Positions 56,425 to 64,000 of a stretch of 64,000 nt of DNA are shown piece after piece. The notes beneath the pieces are model-generated. The model was given only the letters and a program-made list of their open reading frames with translations. It was not told the origin of the DNA and did not search any database. The DNA comes from Teratosphaeria epicoccoides (Eukaryota > Ascomycota > Dothideomycetes > Mycosphaerellales > Teratosphaeriaceae): the NCBI GenBank assembly GCA_021401465.1, contig JADDMT010000007.1, forward strand, positions 541,525 through 605,524. Reading direction: 5' to 3'. Position 1 is the stretch's first letter; the number at the start of each line of letters is the position of its first letter. A program made the translations under genes and the position numbers.

Positions 56425-58200
56425 TGTCTGCCGTGAGGTGGGATGTGGGTGCAGGAAGGAATAAGTGACCCCATGCTCCACCACCGAGTCTTTGACTCTC
56501 CGGAGATACGGTTGGAGTCCGTCGCATGAGACCGTGGAGAACGCGGACGGGCCGTACGAGGCGTCACGGGAGCGGCCCGACACGAATGCCGTGCAGCACA
56601 GATCAGGTTTGAGGTCTGTCGCAATATGAGAACGACTCACGACGAGACTGTACCGCGTTCTCAGTTCCCATCTTTATCCTCTTTTTTAGTCATCCAAGGC
56701 ACTGACAGTAAGCTCCTCTTCACGATGGCCTACAGTCAGCCCAAAGCATCGATAGCAGCAGCACCTGATCTTCAACAGGTGCTTCAAGGCTGAAGCCCTT
56801 GGAGCGACGAGCACAAGACTTCTCTCTCCGGTCAATCCGAAGACAAGACCTGCCAAATCATGATCAATGCGTGGTGCATGGGGATAGAAGATAAGCAGAT
56901 CTTCGATGGCTCCACCCAGAACCTACAGGGCGGCGAAAATCCTGCTCCGTACTTCAGAGCGATGTTGCGGACGTGCGAGCGGAAGCAGGGCGTGCTGCAA
57001 TGAGGAGAACAAGGAGGCTTATATGCGGGAGGGTACACGAGATGGAGTTGAGGGAAATGACTCGGACCGCGCGGCGAGAAGCATGGTCTGGAGCATCATT
57101 ACAACAGCAGAGAATGCTGGTGAAGGAAGTCCTTAGCATAAGTGTCATAAGTTTGTACGGACAAATTGACAATCTGGCACAGCAATTTACGCTCTCGTGG
57201 AGGGCAGCAGGGACCCATGGCGGTGATTGAGCCCGTTCTCGTCGATAATATGGACAATCGTTCACTAGCGGCGAGCTTTCAATGGCTCCTGCACATGGAC
57301 CGCAGAACGCGAAACCTGAACGTGATGAGGGAGGCGAGGCAGAGTGCAGATGCAGGTGAGATGGATCTCAGGAGATCGGAGATGTCACTGATACAACAAT
57401 GAGATGCCATGGGTAATGCGATCGAATCCAAACCCGCCGCTTTCTTGACGAGTCATACTTCTCAAACTTGATGTTTGGGTCTGGTAGAGCGACAGGATGT
57501 CGAGTGCGCTATCAAACAGGTCCGCCATCGATCGCCCAAGTGCAGAGACGCTGGCATGCAGAAAGCTGCTGGTGCTCAAAGCCGTAAAGTGCTGCCGCCT
57601 CGGGGTAACACGTGTAGTCGTGCACTGCCCAGAATGAATGCCAATTGGGAAACATCTCTGTACAGTCGAGGGTGATGTCGCCGCGGACCTGTGCCATGTG
57701 GTACCGTGTCGAATCAGAAATTCGCATCTGGTGGGTGTGCTCGTGACTTCTCGGGGTTGCCGGCGATGTCCAATGTCAAACGCAAGTGCAACGGTTCCCA
57801 CGACGGGCCGGGCGTGCAGGAACGACGGGACATGTGAACCCTGAACCTTGGTCCGCGTGCCCACTTCATCCATCCCTGCGCGCCCAAAGCTCTCGCAGTC
57901 AGCAATCTACATTGCATGCACCTTCCCTGCCGCGCGGAAACATCGCCGAGTGTTGTGATCTTACCATTGCTCCACTGCCGCCTGCGTCCTGTAGCTCAGA
58001 CTCAACACTTCCCCAACGCCGCCGCCATTTCTCACAATAATATGTCTTGAACACCCAGCACGCGCGCCATTACATTCCGGGCGTTTGCCTTTTGTTTCCG
58101 GCGACGTAGCTGTTCACAGCTTATCGCAACTCCAAAGTCCCACAAGCCAGCACAATCTCTTGCACATGAGACACCGCTCGCCTGCATCACCGCACACGCG
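56425..58200. other. No firm gene; two weak small candidates
   Basis: A minus-strand ATG frame at 57512-57727 (71 codons, with MFPNWHSFWAVHDYTCYPEA) and a plus-strand ATG frame at 57217-57402 (61 codons, charged helix) have protein-like composition, but no splice sites extend them. A neighbouring minus-strand frame (to 57385) is also coding-like, so a frame-broken gene at 57385-57727 is possible. Confidence 0.35.
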
Positions 58201-59159
58201 ATGAGGCGACCGCCGAGCCTCTCGATCGTGGGGCTCATCTCGCTGAGCCTACCGTCTGCCCACGGCTTGGTCTACGAGCCGACCGACCCACGCAGTGATG
58301 AACCGTGGTAAGCTGTCCTTGATCAACTCTGCCAGGCTCCGGGCTTTCTGCTCGTTGCCGTGAATGTGCTGGCGGTCTTCATGTGGTCCTGAACGGATAC
58401 TGACCCTCTTACGCAGGTGGAACACGCACTACAAGTGGGTTGTCATGCTGATCATACTTGCCATTGGACTTTCATTGCTTGCCGTGCTCGCGGTCTACCT
58501 CAAGCGGCGCCATGAGCGAAAGAAGGATCACATCAAAGAGGTGAGCAGTATATCTTCCAGAGCATGACTCGTCAAGCAATGCACTCCGCAGCGCCGCTCT
58601 TGTACCACAGCTGCCGTATGCTATGGAAACGCAGGAGCAACGCGTGACAACGGAGCAGCACTGGCCTGTGATCCGAAGAGCGCCGTTCGCATCCCGCCGA
58701 GGATATCTGCAATGACTGACGACCTGTACGCAGGGCTTCAATGCCGGTATTACCACGCGCAGCGTACCTTCCGCTGGTTACAAGAACGGCGAAGATGGTG
58801 CGGTCGATTCGTCGTGCCTCAGTAATACACAAATGTCAGGCGCGGCCACATTAGAGCCTGGCAGCGGACACAACACTCCGGTGAGGACAAGAGACGCGTT
58901 CATGCCCTACGGCTACGGTTACACAAGAAGCGAAAGCAGATTCGGGAGTCACACGGACGTGAACGCACGAAAAAGCCCACTTGCGACCTGGAATACACCC
59001 CTCAAAGAGATGGAGAAGGAGGTCGGCAGCGGGGCATCACCCAAAAGCCAGGGTGGCCCAGATATTGCACACGGAAGGAGCGACAAGAAGAAGATACTTG
59101 TGAGGGAGAGGAATGTTCTGGGCCCAGATGACCTGGGGTTCGAGAAGCAAGCAGGCTGA
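58201..59159 (+). CDS. Type I membrane protein with short lumenal and long cytosolic part, 218 aa
   Basis: Three exons: 58201-58307, 58417-58540 and 58734-59159. The introns are 109 nt (GTAAGC...GCAG) and 193 nt (GTGAGC...GCAG). Total 219 codons in one frame. The signal peptide (MRRPPSLSIVGLISLSLPSA) is followed by a short exposed stretch with a WWNTHYKW motif just before one membrane segment (WVVMLIILAIGLSLLAVLAV), a basic stop-transfer KRRHERKKDH, and a roughly 140-residue Gly/Ser/Asn-rich cytosolic tail ending in a charged segment. Short-ectodomain, one-pass proteins of this plan are widespread in Pezizomycotina and unnamed. I know no function; a role at the plasma membrane or cell wall is only a guess. 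Confidence 0.72.
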
Positions 59160-60728
59160 ATATCTTACAAATTGAATTGACACTCACGGCGCTGTGTGTG
59201 ACCCTCCACCGCCCATTTGCAGGTCTCTCCAGCGCTCGTCCATACACCGCTGGCAGTCGTCTGATATCTGGCCGGAGTCCGACCGCGATCAAACATTGGC
59301 CAAGCCTACAACCCCGAGCTAGAGACTATCTTGCACTAACACTTGACTCCGCTCCCTGCGTACTTCCACGGGCGATCTTCATCAGCGTCATCGCCAGTGT
59401 CAGACCATGCACATGGCAGGTGCGTCTGAATTCTGGAGCAAACCAGTGGCTCTTATGTTGACAGTATCCTACATTTCAGTTTCCGCCCCGACGCGACCGA
59501 CGTCGCGCATCATAAAGTACTTCAAGTAGGCTCGTAGACGCGCTGACCAGGTCTACGGATCACAGTCTCAGCACGCGATGAAGATCGCAAGCACGACCGC
59601 AACTTCGTTGGGCTCTCTTTGTTGTGTGTGTAATACCTAGTTGAGGAGGCTAGCGGCTAGAATTGCTGTCTTTGGTGCCTACTAGACCCCGCTGCGAGAT
59701 CACAACCTCAGACCACGGTCAAAGTAAGCGATCCTGTGGTGAGTCAAGGAATCGCACTGGACGGCACAGCGGCTTCTAGGGAAAGGCGAAGCCCTTTGGC
59801 GGCATCGGAGAAACAGCAGCAGTGGCGGCGACAATACCCTCTAGCAGGCACTAATCTGAGCCGGCGGCGACTAGACAGCCGCGTTGGAGGGCATTCTAAG
59901 TACGCATCAGGCGACGGTCATGATTTCGTCTTATGCGATGTTCTAATCGAGGGACACCACGATGCCAACAACTGGTGAAGTCAACAACTGGTGAAGCCAA
60001 CAACTGGTGGAGCCAATAACCAAGGAAGCCAAGGACTAGCGAAGTCAACAAGTGAAGATGTTCGCAGGTCGACCAGAAAATGAAGCTGTCTTGTGCCAGT
60101 CCTGTGGTCTATTTGTCTCGAAAATGGACAGCGCAGTCCCGACAGACGACGCATTTTCGTCGATCCCAGAAGCGATGAACACATCGAACGCCTGGACAAT
60201 TATACTTACGAGGCTCAATGTCCTCGTCGGAGTTCTTTGACTCAGTACCAGCACCACTTCTCACGTTCATGCTTTCGCCGAGTCGAGTTTGCTGTGCATC
60301 ATGTGCGTCCGTTTGCTGTACTGGGCTGCAGTGCGCCTCATGACGCCCTGCCTATAGCCTCTGAAGGCAATTGAGCACTGGACTTGGTCTTGGCATGTGA
60401 GGTCCAGTGAGTCTGGCATGCTTTGGAGTCTGAAGTACCAGTGTCAATTGAGACTCGAACGAGCTTCACGGATCACCCTGAGCTTCACATGTCCACAACC
60501 TCCGGCTTTCGGCAATATCGTGAATATGCTGCTTCTACTTTGTTGCTTGATTGGTTGACGACATTCACAGATGCACATGCCCACGGAATAGCAAGTATAA
60601 GACAGACTGAAACCCTGCATGCAACTTTTTCAAAACATTCTCAGGAAAGAAGTCGTACTCGAACATTGCGAGATCCCTCCCCTTTCTGACAATCTACATC
60701 ACCAGTGATACACTCACTCACAACCCTC
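59160..60728. other. No gene recognised; contains a 15-bp tandem repeat
   Basis: A 62-codon frame to 60240 (ATG at 60058) has plausible composition (CQSCGLFVSKMDSAV) but no wider support. The stretch upstream of 60729 is the P450 promoter. Confidence 0.45.
59963..60055. repeat. 15-bp degenerate tandem repeat, about six units
   Basis: The unit is approximately GCCAACAACTGGTGAA (15-16 bp). Three near-perfect copies are followed by three increasingly diverged ones. Confidence 0.75.
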
Positions 60729-62422
60729 ATGGCGGCTCACGCTGCCATCGTCATCATCCCATTTCTTGCCGGCTTTACGCTTGCACTCTTGCAATGCCTC
60801 GACCGCAAGTCTTTGCAGAGCATCCCTCGGTATAATTTCGACTACCCCCGACTTGAGCGTCACGCTAACAACGGCAGTGTGGATCACCCCAAGAACGGAA
60901 TCTTCGCCACCATTCGCAGCTCGGTTGCAGCCCTGACGAGTTGCCGCCGATGGATGGAGCAAGGCTATGCACAAGTAAGCGACCGCTTCAACTAGATCAT
61001 TTTGCAAGAATGACCCTGACGTCGTCGTAGTATACCCAGCATGGATTCAGCTTCGCCATGCCAGACATCAACGGGAGAATCACCGTAATCATGCCTCTCG
61101 ACAAGCTCCGGAAGAATATTGACAAGACGAGCAATGGAACCTCATTCTTCGAAGGGATCTCCGAAGAATTACAAGGCCACTTCAACTTTGTACATCCAAT
61201 GGTTGCTAGCATGACGATGACCAGCTACGCCGTGCGCCGCTACGTCTCAAATCTCGAAGGTGCTATCGAGCCGGCATGGGCTCTACTGGCCTCGAACATT
61301 GATCGCCTTTGGGCCGGTGAGCCTGGTGTTTGGAAGACGGTGGACGCTGGGCAGACCATGGTGGACCTCATGCTGGCGGAGATTCATCGTTACATGCTCG
61401 GCGAACCATTTTGCCGAGACGTCAGCTTCGCGCAGGACTTCAAGAAGTTTGCTATGCAGGCTAAGATGTGTATCGTGCTCGGCCCCTGGACCCCGGGTTG
61501 CCTGCAGCCACTCTTGACATGGCTGAACAGGAGGTGCGCCAGCCGCCTGCGGGATCGCGTGACGCCTGTCGTTGAGCAGCGTATCGCAGAGATCCAGGCG
61601 GCAGGTCCTTGCAACACCAATCCTAGTGGCCTGATGGATTGGATGATCGTGTATGACCTTGGACAGAAGAAGGGCTCCGGTCAGGTCCCCGACGCGACCG
61701 TTCTCGTCAGCACCTACCTTGGTGCCGCATTCGGCTGGAGTATTGGAACATCTGGCACGTTCACCAATGTCCTGCTTGACATCCTGAGTACGAGTCCGGA
61801 CGATGCCGTTCTCGCCATCATTCGAGACGAAGTTACAGCCGCCTATGCGTCTTGCGATGGCAAGTGGACCAAGCAAGCCGTCGACTCGCTGGTGAAGACA
61901 GAGTCAGCGATCCTCGAGAGCACGCGTGTCTCTCCACTTCACGCTCACGGTGTCTGGCGCAAGGTAGTCAAGGCGGGTGGCTTCCCAATTCCAGGTGAGG
62001 AGTGGACTGCACCAGAGGGCGCGGTGCTGTGCGCTGACCTCTGGAACTACCATCACGATCCTGAGCTCTGGTCTGAGCCGTCGAAGTATGATGCTTTCAG
62101 GTTTGCACGGGAGGCACCCAAGGATCAGTCCGCGGTCAACAACAAGGACGCGTTGCTCACTTTTGGCATTGGCAAGCACAACTGGTAGGTTCGCCCCCCA
62201 AACTCAGCTCGATTTCAAGACCCCTGGCTGATACTAACATGTGATTGTAGCAAGGGCCAAGCGCACATCATGCAAGTTTCCAAGCTCCTACTGGCGTACA
62301 TCCTCATGAATTATGACCTTGAGCACATGCCCTCGAGGCCACAGAATCGCTGGTTCGGCTATATCATTCGCCTGCCAGCAAACACCATCATCCGAATCCG
62401 GAGACGCGCGGTAAATTCCTAG
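60729..62422 (+). CDS. Cytochrome P450, 523 aa
   Basis: Three exons: 60729-60974, 61031-62184 and 62251-62422. The introns are 56 nt (GTAAGC...GTAG) and 66 nt (GTAGGT, branch CTAAC, TTGTAG). The join gives 524 codons. An N-terminal membrane anchor (AAIVIIPFLAGFTLALLQCL) is present. The K-helix ExxR is ESTR (after KTESAIL). A PERF-like FRFA follows, and the heme loop reads FGIGKHNCKGQ, its Cys codon split by the second intron, so the axial thiolate is intact. The layout resembles fungal P450s of the kaurene-oxidase-like (CYP68/CYP503) type used in secondary metabolism at the ER. The substrate is unknown; no terpene cyclase, polyketide synthase or transporter is nearby, so it is not visibly in a cluster. 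The first in-frame ATG is at 60729. It is 1.5 kb from the telomere repeats. Confidence 0.9.
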
Positions 62423-62929
62423 CTCGGCGCACGGATAGTGGCTTCGATGGGCCGCTCGGGGGCGAGATACATTCCCTGACTTACTAGCGTTCATGGCGTT
62501 TGTTATCGATTGATTGATACACTTTATTGAGCCATTGCCACGACTCAATATGAGCATGATGGTTTTCAGCTCACCAAGGCGTGCGTGGGGATTGCGAGTC
62601 GAACGAGCGCTTACACGAGGCTCGGTAGACGATCTCAATACTTCATCCTTAGTCTAGATCAATACTTCTTGCAATGTACATGCCAAGATTTGCAAAATCT
62701 GTTAACTTAAACATCTGTCTACTAAGCACAAGAGTCATGCCTTTTGTAGTAAGATCGTAGTTTTACTAGGTAGGCAATCTTCTAGATACTCCTAATCTAC
62801 TTTTAGATAGCTCTATACCTTAGACAAGATCTACCTTAATTACATATACTCTATATACCTAGGCCTAGGCTATTTCATATTTACAAGCTAATAAAGCCTA
62901 CTAATATAGTAATATAGATAATACGGTTA
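62423..62929. other. 3' flank of the P450 grading into RIP-mutated AT-rich DNA
   Basis: Normal composition to about 62650, then AT-rich sequence with many TAG and no readable coding. I cannot assign this part to a named transposon. Confidence 0.55.
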
Positions 62930-63278
62930 ATACTAGGGGGCTATTAGAGCCGCATAGGTTCTAATGCCTACCCTTAGCATTTAGTAACCCTACTACACAT
63001 AGTAAGGGGGTCCTTCGTACATACGTTAGCTCGTATGTTGTCTAAGTAGGATTAATAGTTAACGTAGGATACCCCTATGTCGCTAACCTTACGATACCCC
63101 TATAGGGATAGGCTTAGACATGCTTTCCCTAATTAAGGGGCGTCAGGGGTTATAAGTACCTCTAGCGCTACCTCTGTAATAAGCAGAAAGCAGCGCTATC
63201 TTGTACCTATTAAAAGGTCGGATTACTCTGTTATACTACGAGATATTTTCATATTATATAGCATATATATCTATATTA
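62930..63278 (-). repeat. Inverted copy of the Harbinger 3'-end segment
   Basis: The complement of 39302-39660. It starts beside an ACTAGGGGGCTATTAGAGCC motif and ends in the last codons of the transposase. Roughly 350 bp match with scattered, mostly transition differences. It is a truncated element copy in the subtelomere. Confidence 0.8.
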
Positions 63279-63329
63279 GTTCTACTTTCTCCTCCCCCTG
63301 CTTTGTAGTCTAGCAGAGAATACTACAAT

Positions 63330-63902
63330 ATGTCTAGAGTACTACGTACTAGTAACTAACGCGTAGCGAGCGCTATCCTAAGCGCCTGCGATAGCGAAGC
63401 TAGCCTAAGTAACTAGCCTGTAGAAGTACCCCCTACAAGCGACACTACATTAAGCGACAGTTCTACTAGAGGCTAATTACATAGCAGACAAGGTAATAGG
63501 CCCCCTATATAGGGACTACAGCTAACCCTAACTATCGACCTAGCCCTTATAGCCATGATTGTCGATTAGGTCGCAAACTACCTTGCGAACTAGAGCTAGA
63601 GCCGCACCGCTTCTAGTAGCGACGACAGCGAGGACGACAAAGACGTCGCTATAAGTAGTACTAATAAACTAGCAGACGAAGAAATCTAGTGAGATTTTAT
63701 GCTAGGGACCTACAAAGACAACGTACTAGCAGGCGTAGACTCTTGACATATGCCTGCAAATCTAGTGCCTAAATTCAGGGCTATAGTAGGCTAACTAGGA
63801 GGCAGTCGTAACGCATGTAACCCGAAGCTATTTAAGGGAGACACCTTAAAGGAGGCTCGAACCTTCTTGTAGGCATATAAGGTAGTTTTCATGCTTAATC
63901 TA
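63330..63902 (+). pseudogene. Retroelement gag fragment cut by the telomere
   Basis: The ATG at 63330 opens a frame that stays coding-like up to the telomere, crossed by TAG at Gln/Trp positions. It has an acidic stretch (SSSDDSEDDKDV) and ends in NPKLFKGDTLKEARTF and VVFMLN, which resembles the conserved FKG-D-x6-FL block of Gypsy gag. The codons after that are replaced by TTAGGG repeats. No other part of the element is present distally. Confidence 0.6.
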
Positions 63903-63904
63903 TA

Positions 63905-64000
63905 GGGTTAGGGTTAGGGTTAGGGTTAGGGTTAGGGTTAGGGTTAGGGTTAGGGTTAGGGTTAGGGTTAGGGTTAGGGTTAGGGTTAGGGTTAGGGTTA
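63905..64000 (+). repeat. Telomere repeat (TTAGGG)16
   Basis: Sixteen perfect GGGTTA units to the window's end, preceded by TATA at 63901-63904. The G-rich strand points outward, so the chromosome end lies beyond 64000. Confidence 0.98.

Noticed and set aside
1..64000. CRISPR arrays, rRNA and tRNA genes
   Set aside because: No regularly spaced repeats and no tRNA cloverleaf or T-loop motif recognised by eye; a tRNAscan run could still find one.

Overview
This window is the right-hand end of a filamentous ascomycete chromosome. The last 96 bases are 16 perfect GGGTTA/TTAGGG units, G-rich toward the end, so position 64000 lies inside a telomere. Short GT-AG introns (53-109 nt) with CTGAC/CTAAC-like branch sites, a COP9 signalosome subunit, an F-box protein, a subtelomeric P450, a small secreted cysteine-rich protein and transposons full of C-to-T stop codons (repeat-induced point mutation, RIP) fit Pezizomycotina. 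A Dothideomycete (Mycosphaerellales-like) origin is an inference from this pattern, not a proven identity.

Layout. (1) 0-21 kb is gene-poor: a 325-aa coiled-coil protein, a 93-aa conserved-looking small protein, and long stretches holding only decayed coding-like fragments. (2) 20.4-31 kb is a mixed block: a decayed ORF, a zinc alcohol dehydrogenase complete in four exons but for one TAG stop, a small spliced gene, an intact amidoligase-family gene, a broken small-secreted-protein gene, and COP9 subunit 1. (3) 31003-47931 is one sharply bounded transposon island. A PIF/Harbinger-like DNA element (ends GGGCCCTTTC, target duplication TAA) was entered by two Ty3/Gypsy chromodomain retrotransposons in opposite orientation. 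The left one has matching 448-bp LTRs and a perfect CTAGA target duplication. All are heavily RIP-mutated. (4) 48-62.4 kb is the active distal block: F-box protein, small one-pass membrane protein, AhpC/TSA-type peroxiredoxin-like protein, six-cysteine secreted protein (effector candidate), mitochondrial membrane protein, one-pass membrane protein with a long cytosolic tail, and an intact three-exon cytochrome P450. (5) 62.4-63.9 kb is RIP-mutated transposon debris: an inverted copy of the Harbinger 3' end and a retroelement gag fragment cut off by the telomere.

How it fits together. The intact genes do not form one pathway: housekeeping regulators (COP9 subunit 1, F-box protein) sit beside fast-evolving subtelomeric genes (secreted protein, P450). 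The recurring theme is C-to-T decay: dense in the transposons, and as isolated TAG stops in two otherwise gene-like loci within 9 kb of the island. The most unusual item is a 405-bp reading frame on the strand opposite to gag-pol, between chromodomain and 3' LTR, the same length and in the same frame in both Gypsy copies. It has a cysteine/histidine-rich start and a charged helical tail.
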